Source of the DNA: DATBGO01 sp963785765
GTDB taxonomy: Bacteria > Actinomycetota > Actinomycetes > Streptosporangiales > Streptosporangiaceae
Reading direction: 5' to 3'
Assembly: GCA_963785765.1 (NCBI GenBank)
Contig: CAWAWM010000001.1
Location: 186,001-250,000, forward strand
Length of the DNA: 64,000 nucleotides
Position numbers and translations under genes: made by a program. The notes under the pieces are model-generated. The model was not told where the DNA came from, made no database searches, and was given only the letters and a program-made list of their open reading frames with translations. Of the stretch, positions 35,662 to 45,790 are shown in pieces; position 1 is the stretch's first letter, and each line of letters starts with the position of its first letter.

Positions 35662-37401
35662 TCAGTACACCGACCGGGCGCCGAACATCTCGCCGAGCCG
35701 GCCCGCCAGGGCCAGGTCACCCTCGATCAGCAGCCGGTCGGCGGCGATCAGCTGGTAGAAGCTGGCCGCGCCGGCGGTCACCCTGATGAAGTCGGCCAGC
35801 GTGAGCCGGAGGGTCAATGCCGCCTGCCGCGTCCCGCCGGGCCTGGCCCGGGCGCGTCCCCGGCTGACGTCGATCGTCCAGCAGCGCCGCGTTCCGTCGC
35901 TCATGCCGAGGTCAAACACGATGGCGCCGGCCAGACCGGCCGCCCGGGCCGGGTCCAGGCGGCTGGCCAGCAGCGTGAGGACGGCACGCTGCCCGGTAGT
36001 CCCGCCCAGTAGCTGCTCGATCCGCGCGTCCGAGGCCGACGCCGCGAGCCGCTGCGAGCCGGCCTGGAGCCGGCCGCGCAGCGCCGCGCCTGCCGCGCTG
36101 CCCGCCTGGCCGGCCAGCTCGCGCAGCGGGCGCTGCCCGGCCCGCCGCGCCGTGGCCAGCTCGGCCTCTTCGTTGATCGGGTACGGAGCTGCCAGCGTCC
36201 TGGGTGCCGGGCGCCGGGCCAGGGCCCGCTCGGCGGCGGCGGCCAGCCGGTCGGCTTTGGCTTTTTCCTGCTCCGCCCGGTGCTCCGCGAATCGCGGTAG
36301 TACCTCACGGGCGAACAGCTCGATGCTCTCGCAGATGTGCTCATGCTGGTTACGCCCGGATTGCAGGACGAACATCACCTGGTCCACGCCTGCCGCCTGG
36401 TACCTGGCGATGAGGTCAGTGACCTGGGCAGGCGTGCCGATCGCGCCGCGCAGCGAGCCCACCTCGGCCTGGAGCAGCCGGACCGCGAGCGGCGCGGCGT
36501 CCGCGGCGACGATCGCCCGGGCGAAGCCGCGCGCCGAGCGGTCCTGGCCGAAGCTGTGCCACAGGTCAGTGCCGCCCACCAGGTGCGTGCCGCCGTAGTA
36601 GTGGCCCAGCGAGTAGCCGAAGAAATGCGCGCCGTCGATGCCGCGCTCGATGGCGGTCGCCTCGTCCGGGTGCAGCATCATCGGCAGCACCACGGCCACG
36701 TTCGCGTTGACGGCAAAACCACGCGGCACGCATTCATCCGAGCAGATCAGGTCGTAGTACTCGGTGACCCAGCGGGCCGCCTCCGCGGGCTCGGCGAACG
36801 AGAACGAAAGCGCTCCGAGGCCGCTGCGGGCGGCCAGCTGGATGGTCTCCCGCCGGGAGCAGGCGACCCAGAGCGGCGGATGCGGCTTCTGCAACGGCTT
36901 GGGAACCACGCTGCGCGGCGGCATCGTGACGAAGTCACCGCGGTACCCGGCGAACGGCTCCTCGGTGAACATCCGCGTCACCGCGTCCAGGGTCTCTGCC
37001 CACATGGCCCGCTTGGCGTTCCGCGGCACGCCGAATCCGCCCAGCTCCGCTGCGGAACTCGCCTCCCCGGTCCCGAACTCGACCCGGCCATCGGAGACCA
37101 GGTCCAGGGTCGCGATCCGCTCGGCGATCCGGGCCGGGTGGTTGACGGCGGCCGGGGCCTGCACGATGCCGTGGCCGAGCCTGATCGAGGAGGTGCGCTG
37201 GCTCGCGGCGGCCAGGAACACCTCAGGAGCCGACGAGTGCGAGTACTCCTCGAGGAAGTGGTGCTCAACCTCCCAGACGTAGTCGAGCCCGGCCCGGTCG
37301 GCCAGTTCCACCTGCTCCAGGGCGTCGGACAGCAGCCGGTGCTCGGCGTCGGGCCCCCAGGGCCTGGGCAGCTGATGCTCGTAGAAGATGCCGAACCGCA
37401 T
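35662..37401 (-). CDS. LLM-class flavin oxidoreductase fused to an SCP2-like domain
   Basis: 579 residues. Residues 1-370 are a luciferase-like monooxygenase: MRFGIFYEHQLPRPW, VWEVEHHFLEEYSHS, DLVSDGRVEFGTG. A charged helix (about 375-405) leads to a final part (about 465-577) resembling a sterol-carrier SCP2 domain, with AIVFDLGMSDGTRRCWTIDV and LTLADFIRVTAG. SCP2 domains bind hydrophobic ligands. The fusion suggests F420- or FMN-dependent oxidation of a lipid-like substrate (inference). CCGGAGGACGGC precedes the ATG. Confidence 0.85.
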   Translation of the reverse strand: MRFGIFYEHQLPRPWGPDAEHRLLSDALEQVELADRAGLDYVWEVEHHFLEEYSHSSAPEVFLAAASQRTSSIRLGHGIVQAPAAVNHPARIAERIATLDLVSDGRVEFGTGEASSAAELGGFGVPRNAKRAMWAETLDAVTRMFTEEPFAGYRGDFVTMPPRSVVPKPLQKPHPPLWVACSRRETIQLAARSGLGALSFSFAEPAEAARWVTEYYDLICSDECVPRGFAVNANVAVVLPMMLHPDEATAIERGIDGAHFFGYSLGHYYGGTHLVGGTDLWHSFGQDRSARGFARAIVAADAAPLAVRLLQAEVGSLRGAIGTPAQVTDLIARYQAAGVDQVMFVLQSGRNQHEHICESIELFAREVLPRFAEHRAEQEKAKADRLAAAAERALARRPAPRTLAAPYPINEEAELATARRAGQRPLRELAGQAGSAAGAALRGRLQAGSQRLAASASDARIEQLLGGTTGQRAVLTLLASRLDPARAAGLAGAIVFDLGMSDGTRRCWTIDVSRGRARARPGGTRQAALTLRLTLADFIRVTAGAASFYQLIAADRLLIEGDLALAGRLGEMFGARSVY

Positions 37402-37482
37402 GCCGTCCTCCGGGACCTGAGCGCCATCCGTTATAACCAGATTGCCACCGGAACCACCCAGCAGGCAGACTCAGTTCCTCGG

Positions 37483-38307
37483 TCAGATGGGCATGTCGTA
37501 ACCGGCCAGCCAATGGGTCTGCAGCCACAGCAGCGCCGACGTCCAGCCGCCCGTCACCTCGAGGACCCCGACGATCACCAGCATCAGGCCGCCGACCCGC
37601 GCGATCCCGCGGGCATGGCGCCGGGCGAATCCGAACACGTTCATGCCTCGCTGCACGCCCAGCGCGACGATCAGGAACGGGATGCCCAGGCCGAGGGCAT
37701 AGACGAAGGCGAGCGTGGCGGCCCGGGCCGCGGTGCCGGTGATCATGCCCAGGCTCAGCACCGCCGCCAGTGTCGGGCCGACGCACGGTGTCCAGCTGAG
37801 CCCGAACAGCACGCCGATCAGCGGAGCGCTGGCCAGGCCGGCCCGCGGCCGGACCGACGGGCGCAGGATCCGGCCCGCGAACGTGAACCTGTCGAAGGCC
37901 CCGGCAAACAGCAGTCCGAGCAAGATGACCAGGCAGCCGAGCAGCTGGGTCAGGCCTTCACGATGGTCGGCCAGCGCGGCGCCCACGCCGCCGAACGCCA
38001 CGCCTTCGATGGCGAACAGCGCGGCGAACCCGAGCACGAACAGCGCGGTGCCGGCCAGCACCCTGCTGCGGGCCGGAGCGGCGGGGGCCTGGCTCACCGT
38101 GACCGCGCCAGGTCCTGGGGCCGCGCCAGGTCCTGGGGCCGCGGCCATCGCCCCGGCGCCTGACATGCCGGCCACATAGGACAGGTAGCCGGGGACCAGC
38201 GGCAGGCAGCAGGGTGACAGAAAAGTGACCGCGCCCGCCGCCGCGGCGACCGGCACGGCCAGGATGAGCGGCCCGGACAGCACCAGGTGCCCGATACTGC
38301 CGCTCAT
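37483..38307 (-). CDS. ccdA: cytochrome c biogenesis / thiol transfer protein CcdA
   Basis: 274 residues with six predicted membrane helices. FLSPCCLPLVPGYLSYVAG and LSWTPCVGPTL carry the Cys residues that pass electrons from cytoplasmic thioredoxin outwards. A long Gly/Pro/Ala-rich loop after the first helix is longer than usual. No ResB/ResC or TlpA gene lies next to it. AGGGGGACAG precedes the ATG. Confidence 0.9.
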   Translation of the reverse strand: MSGSIGHLVLSGPLILAVPVAAAAGAVTFLSPCCLPLVPGYLSYVAGMSGAGAMAAAPGPGAAPGPGAVTVSQAPAAPARSRVLAGTALFVLGFAALFAIEGVAFGGVGAALADHREGLTQLLGCLVILLGLLFAGAFDRFTFAGRILRPSVRPRAGLASAPLIGVLFGLSWTPCVGPTLAAVLSLGMITGTAARAATLAFVYALGLGIPFLIVALGVQRGMNVFGFARRHARGIARVGGLMLVIVGVLEVTGGWTSALLWLQTHWLAGYDMPI

Positions 38308-38388
38308 CTGTCCCCCTTCGCGCTTTCCGACGTGGCCAAACCTACCGTTGCCGCGACCTGGCGCGGCCGTGGGGGACGAAGGTGGGCG

Positions 38389-38877
38389 TCAGCGGCGGGG
38401 CGGCCCGCCGCGCCAGGTCAGCCTGCGGAGCGCGACGAAGGCCAGCGGGATGAGCCACCAGGGCTCCCAGCGGCCGTGCACATGCGGCAGCCCGGCGGGC
38501 ACGACGAACAGCAGGACGGCCACGACGAGCGCCACCGTCGGCCAGGCCCATCGGGCGCCGCGCGCCACCCGGCCTGCCGGAGCGGGGGCGGTCGGCAGCG
38601 ATCCGGCCGGCCGGCCTGAGGGCAGATCGGTCATCAGCGCATCCAGGTCACCCCGGGTGCGGGCGCTGATCGCCCGGCCGACGCGCTCGTCGAACTCGTC
38701 CTGGGTCAGCCGCCCGGCCTGGAAGTGCTCACTGAGCTCGGCAGCGGCCCGGTCCCGGTCGGCGTCCGAGGCCCGCATCCGGGCCAGGTCCGGGCGACCG
38801 GCGCCACTGCCGGGCTCGGCGGCCCGGCCATCAGACCCGAAACCTGGCTGGTCATCGCGGCCGAAATCGCCGTACAC
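38389..38877 (-). CDS. DUF1707 (SHOCT-like) membrane protein
   Basis: 162 residues. The DUF1707 domain (about 33-90) reads RMRASDADRDRAAAELSEHF, then GRLTQDEFDERVGRA and RGDLDALMTDLP. One or two hydrophobic segments (about 112-150) follow, ending in a basic tail. Domain function is unknown, though it is common in actinobacteria. A GTG start after AGGTGCCAG is likely. Confidence 0.85.
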   Translation of the reverse strand: MYGDFGRDDQPGFGSDGRAAEPGSGAGRPDLARMRASDADRDRAAAELSEHFQAGRLTQDEFDERVGRAISARTRGDLDALMTDLPSGRPAGSLPTAPAPAGRVARGARWAWPTVALVVAVLLFVVPAGLPHVHGRWEPWWLIPLAFVALRRLTWRGGPPRR

Positions 38878-39003
38878 CTGGCACCTCGCAGTTCCCCGTC
38901 CGGCGGTGTGGGCTCCGGACCGCTAACGCACCTTCTGATGGTATCCGCCGCCACCCGGCCGGCTGCTGCGTGCGGTTGACCGGAACCTGGCGGTCAGGCC
39001 ACG

Positions 39004-40125
39004 ATGTCGGCTATGCGAGCCAGCCCCCCGTTCCGTGCCGACCAGGTCGGCAGCCTGCTCCGCCCGCACCGGCTGCTGGCCGCCCGCGAGGACCTGGCGG
39101 CCGGGCGGATCGACGCGGCGCAGCTGCGGGCGGTGGAGGATGCCGCGATCGCGGCGGTGGTCGGCATGCAGGAGGACGTCGGGCTGCAGGCCGCGACGGA
39201 CGGTGAGTTCCGCCGGGCATCCTGGCACATGGATTTCATCTACCAGCTGGGCGGCATCAGCAAGGCCCCGGGCAACCTGGCGGTGAAGTTCCGCAACCCC
39301 ACCGGCGCGATCGAGTTCACGCCGGCCGCGCTGCAGGTCAGCAGCAAGATCAGGGTGGACAAGCCGATCTTCGGCGAGGATTTCAGCTACCTGCAATCGG
39401 TGGTCACTGGTGCGGTGCCGAAGATGACGATCCCGTCGCCGAACATGGTTCATTACCGCGGCGGCCCGGCGGCCATCGACCCGGCGGTCTACCCGGATAT
39501 CGAAGAGTTCTGGAGCGACCTGTCCGCCGCCTACGCCGATGAGATCCGGCGGCTGGCCGGCCTGGGCTGCCGGTACCTGCAGCTCGACGACACCAGCCTG
39601 GCCTACCTGAACGACCCGGCGCAGCGGGCCGAGATCGCCGAGCGCGGCGAGGACGCCGAGCACCTGCACCTGCGCTACATCCGCCAGGTCAACGACGCGA
39701 TCGCGGGCCGTCCCGAGGGCCTGGCCGTGACCACCCACATGTGCCGCGGCAACTTCCGGTCCTCCTGGGCGGCCGAGGGCGGTTATGACTTCGTCGCCGA
39801 AGCGCTCTTCAGCGAGCTCGCCGTGGACGGATTCTTCCTCGAATACGACGACGAGCGCTCCGGCGGGTTCGAGCCGCTCAGGTTCGTCCCGCCCGGGAAG
39901 ATGGTCGTGCTCGGGCTGGTCACCACCAAGCGCGGCGCCCTGGAGAGCCCGGACGCGCTCAAGCGGCGGATCGACGAGGCGGCCAGGTTCGTGCCGCTCG
40001 ACCAGCTCTGCCTGTCACCCCAGTGCGGGTTCTCCTCCACCGTGGAGGGCAATGTCCTGAGCTACGACGATGAGGTGGCCAAGCTCGGGCTCATCGTCGA
40101 GGTGGCCGGGGAGGTCTGGGGCTGA
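39004..40125 (+). CDS. cobalamin-independent methionine synthase-like protein (MetE C-terminal type)
   Basis: 373 residues, matching stand-alone YxjG-type homologues and not full MetE. FRADQVGSLLRP opens the barrel, ATDGEFRRASWHMDF binds substrate, and VTTHMCRGN and LSPQCGFSS contribute the zinc ligands His, Cys and Cys. It may methylate homocysteine or a different thiol using a small methyl donor; the family is only partly characterised. Start codon is uncertain between 39004 and an ATG 12 bases further on. Confidence 0.88.
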   Translation: MSAMRASPPFRADQVGSLLRPHRLLAAREDLAAGRIDAAQLRAVEDAAIAAVVGMQEDVGLQAATDGEFRRASWHMDFIYQLGGISKAPGNLAVKFRNPTGAIEFTPAALQVSSKIRVDKPIFGEDFSYLQSVVTGAVPKMTIPSPNMVHYRGGPAAIDPAVYPDIEEFWSDLSAAYADEIRRLAGLGCRYLQLDDTSLAYLNDPAQRAEIAERGEDAEHLHLRYIRQVNDAIAGRPEGLAVTTHMCRGNFRSSWAAEGGYDFVAEALFSELAVDGFFLEYDDERSGGFEPLRFVPPGKMVVLGLVTTKRGALESPDALKRRIDEAARFVPLDQLCLSPQCGFSSTVEGNVLSYDDEVAKLGLIVEVAGEVWG

Positions 40126-40149
40126 CCGGCTCGGTGGCCTAGAGCGGGC

Positions 40150-41580
40150 CTAGAGCTCCCTGGCCTCGGCCAGCAGGATGTCCAGCTCGTCGACGACGTA
40201 GCCGGTCAGGTCGTCGATGTCGGGGACCAGCTCGCGGCAGGCGATCAGCCCGAAGTGCAGGCCGCCGCGGTACCCGTGCACGGTGATGTTCAGCCCCTGC
40301 CCGTCGGTCACCACCGACACCGGGTAGTAGGCCAGCAGCTTCGCGCCGCCCAGGTAGGCCTGGACATCCGGGCCTGGCACGTTGGAGATCACCAGGTTGA
40401 AGGGCGGCACCCGGTGCAGCAGCCCGGTGGCGAAGACGACGCGGGCGGCCCGGGCGGCCAGCGCGGGCGGGGCGAAGTCGGTGATGTTCTCGACCAGCCC
40501 GGCCGGGATCGCGGCGTGCTGGGCCTTGGCGATCCTGGTCGCCTCGTGCGCGACGGCCAGCCGTTCTTGCGGTGTCGGCAGCTGGGTGGGCAGCGCGGCG
40601 AGCATGGCTGACACCTTGTTGCCCATCGTGCCCTTGGCCTGTTCATCGCGCACCGATACCGGGATCATCACGACCAGCGGCGTCGCGGGCAGCGCGTCCC
40701 TGGCGATCAGCCAGCGGCGCAGCGCACCGGCGCACATGGCCAGCACCACGTCGTTGACCGAGACCCCGAACGCGTTCTTGACCGTTTTGACGTCGTCGAG
40801 GGTGACCGAGCGGAAGGCCCACCGCCGGTGCGGCGTGACGGGCCGGTTGAACGGGGTCGGCGGCGGCAGGGCGGGCGCGGTCGGGATGACCGATCCGTCG
40901 CCGTCGCCGAACCGGAGCAGGCGGCCCAGCATCGGGGCTACCACGGACCCGATGGTCGGCACGAACCGCAGCAGATCCCTGGTGATGCGCACCGTGTCGA
41001 GGGGACGCAGCGCGGCCGCCCGTCCGGCGTTGACCAGCAGCTCGACCGGGCCAGGCGGCCGTCGCGGGACGAACTCGGGGATGGACTCGGCCGGCGGGCC
41101 CTCGGGGGTCAGGTCCAGCAGCAGCGTCAGCACCTCCGCGCCGGAGACGCCGTCGATGGCCGCGTGATGGATCTTGGTGTAAACGGCCTGGCGCTCGCCC
41201 GCCAGGCCCGAGATCAGGTACGCCTCCCACAGCGGGCGGGTCCGGTCCAGCGGCCGCGAATGCAGCCGGCTGACCTGCTCAGCCAGCTGCGCGTCGGACC
41301 CAGGCGCCGGCAGGGCGATCTCGCGGACGTGAAACTCGAGGTCGAAATCCTGGTCGTCGACCCAGTACGGCTGGTCGAGCCCGAGCGGCACCTCCAGCAG
41401 CCGCTGCCGGAGGATCGGAACCAGGCCGATCCTCGACGCGAACAGGTCGCGCAGCGCAGCCAGGTCCAGCGGCCGCGGCGCACTCGCGGGGTCCAGCAGG
41501 CACACGCCGCCGACGTGCCCGGACGAGGTCCGGGTTTCCAGAGCCAGGAACGAAGCGTCCAGGCCCGACAGTTGCCTCAT
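40150..41580 (-). CDS. wax ester synthase/diacylglycerol acyltransferase (WS/DGAT)
   Basis: 476 residues. KIHHAAIDGVSG contains the catalytic HHxxxDG motif near residue 135, and SVNDVVLAMCAGALRRWL and FNLVISNVPGPDVQAYLGGA are also typical. The enzyme makes triacylglycerol or wax esters from acyl-CoA for storage. GGGGGTGGCC precedes the ATG at 41580 (GTG 41586 possible). It converges with the MetE-like gene, 24 bp away. Confidence 0.93.
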   Translation of the reverse strand: MRQLSGLDASFLALETRTSSGHVGGVCLLDPASAPRPLDLAALRDLFASRIGLVPILRQRLLEVPLGLDQPYWVDDQDFDLEFHVREIALPAPGSDAQLAEQVSRLHSRPLDRTRPLWEAYLISGLAGERQAVYTKIHHAAIDGVSGAEVLTLLLDLTPEGPPAESIPEFVPRRPPGPVELLVNAGRAAALRPLDTVRITRDLLRFVPTIGSVVAPMLGRLLRFGDGDGSVIPTAPALPPPTPFNRPVTPHRRWAFRSVTLDDVKTVKNAFGVSVNDVVLAMCAGALRRWLIARDALPATPLVVMIPVSVRDEQAKGTMGNKVSAMLAALPTQLPTPQERLAVAHEATRIAKAQHAAIPAGLVENITDFAPPALAARAARVVFATGLLHRVPPFNLVISNVPGPDVQAYLGGAKLLAYYPVSVVTDGQGLNITVHGYRGGLHFGLIACRELVPDIDDLTGYVVDELDILLAEAREL

Positions 41581-41666
41581 GGCCACCCCCGGCGAAGCCT
41601 ACTAGCTGCCTGATTCAAGCGATATGGGGAGCTGCCCGGCCCGCCGGTGGCGGCTGCGGCGCCAGC

Positions 41667-43028
41667 TCAGCCCAGATTCCGCAGGGCGTCCTCGATGCCG
41701 CGGTGGAAGGTCGGGTAGGCGTAGATCATCTCGCGCAGCCGCTGGGTCGGGACCCGCGCGTGCACGGCCAGGGCCAGCAGGCTGAGCACCTCGCCGCCGC
41801 ACGGCCCGACGGAGGTGGCGCCGACCAGCACCCCGCGGTCGCCGTCCTCGACCAGCTTGATGAAGCCGTCGTTGCCCGCCTTGTGGATCCAGCCCCGGGT
41901 GGACGCCGGGACCTGCGCCACGGCGGTCCTGATGGTCAGCCGCTGCTCCCGCGCCTGGGCTTCGGTCAGGCCCACCGCCCCGACTTCCGGGTCGGTGAAG
42001 GTAACCCGCGGCACGGCGTGATACTCGGCGCCGCGGTGCTGCTGGCCGAGGATGTCGGCCACGATGATGTCCGCGTGGTACATCGACATGTGCGTGTAGG
42101 CGCCCTGGCCGATGATGTCGCCCAGCGCCCAGACCCCGTCGGTGACGCGCATGTGGTCGTCGACCGGGATCGTGCGGGCCTGCGGGTCGAGCCCGATCAC
42201 GCCCACGCCCACCTCGGCCAGGCCGGTCCGGCGGCCGGTGGCCACCAGCAGCGCGGTCCCCGTCACCATGGTGTGGTCGGCGAGCGTGACCGAGAATTCG
42301 GCGCCGTCGTGGGCGACCGCCGCCGCCGCCGCGCCGGTCCGCACGCCGATGCCCTCCCGGCCGAACACCTTACCGATCAGCTCACTGGCCTCAGGTTCCT
42401 CCAGCGGCAGCAGCCGGTCCACCGCCTCCACCACGGTGACCCGCGCGCCGAACCTGGAGAACACCTGGGCCAGCTCGGCCCCGATCGGGCCGCCGCCCAG
42501 GATCACCAGCGCCTCGGGCACCCGCTCCGCCTCGATGGCCTCCCGGTTGGTCCAGTACGGGGTGCCGGCCAGCCCCGGGATGGGCGGAATGGACGGAGCC
42601 GTCCCGGTTCCGATGATGATGCCGCGCCTGGCTTTCAGCACGTCACCGCCCACGGTGACCTCACCGGGCGCGGTGATCTGCCCATGGCCCCGGAACAGCC
42701 GGCCGCCCTTGCCGGTGAACCGGTCGGCGGCCACCGTGTCATCCCAGTCGTCGGTCGCCTCGGACCTGATCCGGTCGGCCACCGGGGCCCAGTCGGGGGC
42801 GACCACCGACGTTCCGGACATGCCGGGAATCCGGCGCCCTTCAGCCAGCAGGTCGGCCGCGCGGATCATCATCTTGGACGGCACGCAGCCCCAGTACGGG
42901 CACTCGCCGCCGACCAGCCGCTCCTCGACCGCGGCCACCTCCAGGCCGGCCTCGGCCAGCCGCTCGGCCGCGTCCTCAGCGCCTGGCCCCATCCCGATGA
43001 CGATCACGTCGACCTCATGCTGGGCCAC
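41667..43028 (-). CDS. FAD-dependent pyridine nucleotide-disulfide oxidoreductase
   Basis: 453 residues from GTG 43028, chosen since CGGGAGG lies nine bases upstream; an in-frame ATG at 43130 adds unlike residues. The redox disulfide is VGGECPYWGCVPSKMM. FAD-binding VIVIGMGPGAEDAAERLAEAG, NAD-binding ALVILGGGPIGAELAQVFS, and ATGRRTGL follow. The C-terminal dimer domain ends YAYPTFHRGI, which supplies the active His/Glu region in lipoamide, mercuric and mycothione reductases. Substrate is not clear. Confidence 0.9.
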   Translation of the reverse strand: MAQHEVDVIVIGMGPGAEDAAERLAEAGLEVAAVEERLVGGECPYWGCVPSKMMIRAADLLAEGRRIPGMSGTSVVAPDWAPVADRIRSEATDDWDDTVAADRFTGKGGRLFRGHGQITAPGEVTVGGDVLKARRGIIIGTGTAPSIPPIPGLAGTPYWTNREAIEAERVPEALVILGGGPIGAELAQVFSRFGARVTVVEAVDRLLPLEEPEASELIGKVFGREGIGVRTGAAAAAVAHDGAEFSVTLADHTMVTGTALLVATGRRTGLAEVGVGVIGLDPQARTIPVDDHMRVTDGVWALGDIIGQGAYTHMSMYHADIIVADILGQQHRGAEYHAVPRVTFTDPEVGAVGLTEAQAREQRLTIRTAVAQVPASTRGWIHKAGNDGFIKLVEDGDRGVLVGATSVGPCGGEVLSLLALAVHARVPTQRLREMIYAYPTFHRGIEDALRNLG

Positions 43029-43143
43029 GCTGAACCTCCCGGCGTCTGATGCGCACCACGGGTATGGCACCGTTGAAATAAACGGTGCCCGCGAGCTCTT
43101 GGCAGGTTTGTGCCCGGTTTTACAGGACACTACGGAGAACCCA

Positions 43144-44477
43144 ATGATGCATCTGCGACACGCTGAAGATCACGCCGCCCCGCCGCTGTCCGAGCGGGAG
43201 GCCGAGCACCGGCTGCACGGCATCTGCTTCAAGACCGGCCCGCCAGGCACCCTCGGAGTCGAGCTCGAATGGCTGGTTTGCGACCGGTTCGACCCGGCGC
43301 TGCCGGTCCCGCACGAGCAGGTGGCCCGCAGTCTCGCCGCCCTGGATACGCCGGGAAGCTTGCCCGGCGATGGCCGGCTGACCTTCGAGCCTGGCGGCCA
43401 GGTCGAGCTCAGCTCCGCACCCGCAGCATCGCTTGGCGACTGCGTGGCCGCGGCCTCCCGGGATCTCGCGGCCCTGCGCCAGGCGCTCCGCCCGGCCCGG
43501 CTGACCCTGGTCGGGCGCGGCTTTGATCCCTGCCGGCCCGCCCGTCGCGTCCTCGACCTGCCGCGTTACGCGGCCATGGAGGAGTTCTTCGATCGCGACG
43601 GTCCGTGGGCCGGCTCATGATGGGCAGTACCGCATCGGTACAGGTCTGCGTGGACGCGGGCCATGACGGCTCGGGCAGCACCGGGTTCAGGTTCCGCTGG
43701 CGGCTGCTGCACGCGATCGGCCCGGTCCTGGTCGCGGCGTTCGCCAACTCGCCGCTGCGGGGCGGCCGCCGCACCGGCTGGAAGAGCACCAGGCAGGCGG
43801 TGTGGGCTCGGCTCGACCCGGGCAGGACCCGGGCCCCGGCCGGCGCAGAACCCTCGCCTGGCCGGCCCGGCGGCGACTGCGACGAGCTCGATCCGCGCGA
43901 CGAATGGACCAGTTACGCGCTCGACGCTGAGGTCATGTGCGTGCGCGAGAACGGTTCGCGGCGCTGGACCGTGCCGGCCGGGCTGACCTTCCGGGACTGG
44001 CTGCGCGGTGCGGGAGAGCACCAGCCGACCCCTGATGACCTGGCCTATCACGTCTCTACGCTGTTTCCTCCGGTGCGGCCGCGCGGTCACCTGGAACTCC
44101 GGATGATCGACGCGCAGCCTGCGGACGGCTGGATCGTGCCGGCCGGGCTGGTCGCCGCGCTGCTGGATGATCCGGCGGCCGCGGACCAGGCGATGGCGGC
44201 GGCGGAGCCGGTCTGGCACGGCCGGACCGCCGGCCCCGATGCGAATGGCCAGGCCGCGGCCAGCCCGTGGCTGACCGCGGCCAGGCTCGGGCCGGCTGAC
44301 CCGGTGCTGGCCAGGGCGGGACTGGCCTGCTTCGAGGCAGCTGACGCGGCCCTGAGCCGGTCGGCCGCCCCGCGCGCGGTGCGGGACGCGGTGGCCGCAT
44401 TCGCGGACAGATACCCATCGCGGGGCCGCTGCCCCGCAGACGACATGCTGGACGAGATGCGGGAGGCATCCAGATGA
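43144..44477 (+). CDS. egtA: glutamate-cysteine ligase EgtA (apparent frameshift)
   Basis: The gene reads in one frame to 43620 (GTLGVELEWLVCD, GRLTFEPGGQVELSS, YAAMEEFFDRDGPW). It resumes in another frame from about 43608 (MMGSTASVQVCVDAG, then WTVPAGLTFRDWL and the C-terminus DEMREASR). Restoring one G in GTGGGCC gives the expected GPWGRLMM, so one base appears missing. It makes gamma-glutamylcysteine for ergothioneine synthesis. GGAG lies upstream of ATG 43144, and the end overlaps egtB by ATGA. Confidence 0.85.
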
Positions 44478-45790
44478 CAGCGCAAGCCGAGGACCTGCGG
44501 GACCGGATTGCCGGCCTGCTCGCCCGGGCCAGGAACCGCACCAGCACCCTGACCGAGTGCGTGGCCGAGGACGATCTGATCCGCCAGCACTCACCGCTGA
44601 TGTCGCCGCTGGTCTGGGATCTCGCGCATATCGCCAACCAGGAGGAACTGTGGCTGCTGCGCGGGGTCGGCGGCCGGGACCCGATGCGGCCTGAGATCGA
44701 CCCGCTCTACGACGCGTTCGAGCATCCGCGGGCGGAGCGCCCGTCGCTGCCGTTGCTGGCCCCCGCGGAGGCACGCGCGTATGCCAGGGAGGTGCGCGGG
44801 CGGGTCCTGGATCTCGTCGAACGCGCCAGCTTCAGCACGCAGCCGCTGGTGGCCGGGGGATTCGTGTTCGGCATGATCGCGCAGCACGAGCAGCAGCACG
44901 ACGAGACCATGCTGGCCACCCATCAGCTCAGGCGCGGCGCGCCGGTCCTGTCCGCACCGCCGCCCGGGCCGCCGCCGGCCGATGCGATGTCCCTGTCGGC
45001 CGAGGTCGAGGTGCCCGGCGGCCCGTTCACCATGGGCACCTCGACGGAGGCCTGGGCGCTGGACAACGAGCGCCCCGCGCACCTGGTCGACGTCGGCTCG
45101 TTCTGGATCGACACCACCCCGGTGACCAACGCCCGCTACGCCGAGTTCATCGCCGACGGGGGGTACGACCAGCAGCGCTGGTGGAGCCCGGCGGGCTGGG
45201 AGCACCGGCAGCGGGCCGGTCTCACCGCTCCGGCGTTCTGGCGGCGGTCGGGGGACCAGTGGCTGCGCCGGCGGTTCGGGCTGACCGAGCCGGTGCCGCC
45301 CGCTGAGCCGGTGCTGCACGTCTGCTGGTACGAGGCGGATGCATTCGCCCGGTGGGCGGGCCGGCGGCTGCCGACCGAGGCCGAGTGGGAGAAGGCGGCC
45401 AGGTTCGATCCGGGCACCGGCCGGTCGATGCGCTACCCCTGGGGCGACGCCGACCCCGCACCGGAACTCGCCAACCTCGGCCAGCGGTACCTGCAGCCCG
45501 CTCCGGCCGGCTCCTATCCCCGTGGCGCGGCGCCGTGCGGGGCGCGTCAGCTGATCGGTGACGTATGGGAATGGACCGCCAGCGACTTCCGGCCCTACCC
45601 GGGCTTCTCGGCCTTTCCCTACCGGGAGTACTCGGAGGTGTTCTTCGGCAGCGACTACAAGGTGCTGCGGGGCGGCGCCTTCGCCGCCGACCCGGTGGCC
45701 TGCCGGGGCACCTTCAGGAACTGGGACTACCCGGTGCGCCGCCAGATCTTCGCTGGGCTGCGCACCGCGCGTGACGGGAGGCTGGCCTGA
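44474..45790 (+). CDS. egtB: hercynine oxygenase (sulfoxide synthase) EgtB
   Basis: 438 residues. An N-terminal DinB-like domain carries AHIANQEELWLL and the iron-binding HEQQHDE (HX3HXE type). A C-terminal FGE-sulfatase domain has GGPFTMGTSTEAWALDNERP, PTEAEWEKAARF, GDVWEWTASDFRPYPGF and VLRGGAFAADP. The non-heme iron enzyme joins gamma-glutamylcysteine to hercynine with oxygen. Overlaps with both neighbours (ATGA, TGATG) show an operon. Confidence 0.95.
   Translation: MTAQAEDLRDRIAGLLARARNRTSTLTECVAEDDLIRQHSPLMSPLVWDLAHIANQEELWLLRGVGGRDPMRPEIDPLYDAFEHPRAERPSLPLLAPAEARAYAREVRGRVLDLVERASFSTQPLVAGGFVFGMIAQHEQQHDETMLATHQLRRGAPVLSAPPPGPPPADAMSLSAEVEVPGGPFTMGTSTEAWALDNERPAHLVDVGSFWIDTTPVTNARYAEFIADGGYDQQRWWSPAGWEHRQRAGLTAPAFWRRSGDQWLRRRFGLTEPVPPAEPVLHVCWYEADAFARWAGRRLPTEAEWEKAARFDPGTGRSMRYPWGDADPAPELANLGQRYLQPAPAGSYPRGAAPCGARQLIGDVWEWTASDFRPYPGFSAFPYREYSEVFFGSDYKVLRGGAFAADPVACRGTFRNWDYPVRRQIFAGLRTARDGRLA

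Noticed and set aside
41703..43049. 448-residue plus-strand frame opposite the disulfide oxidoreductase
   Set aside because: Shadow frame with His/Arg/Gly bias; the minus strand holds the real motif VGGECPYWGC.
43028..43130. N-terminal extension of the disulfide oxidoreductase from ATG 43130
   Set aside because: A better ribosome site precedes GTG 43028, and the added residues do not fit the family.
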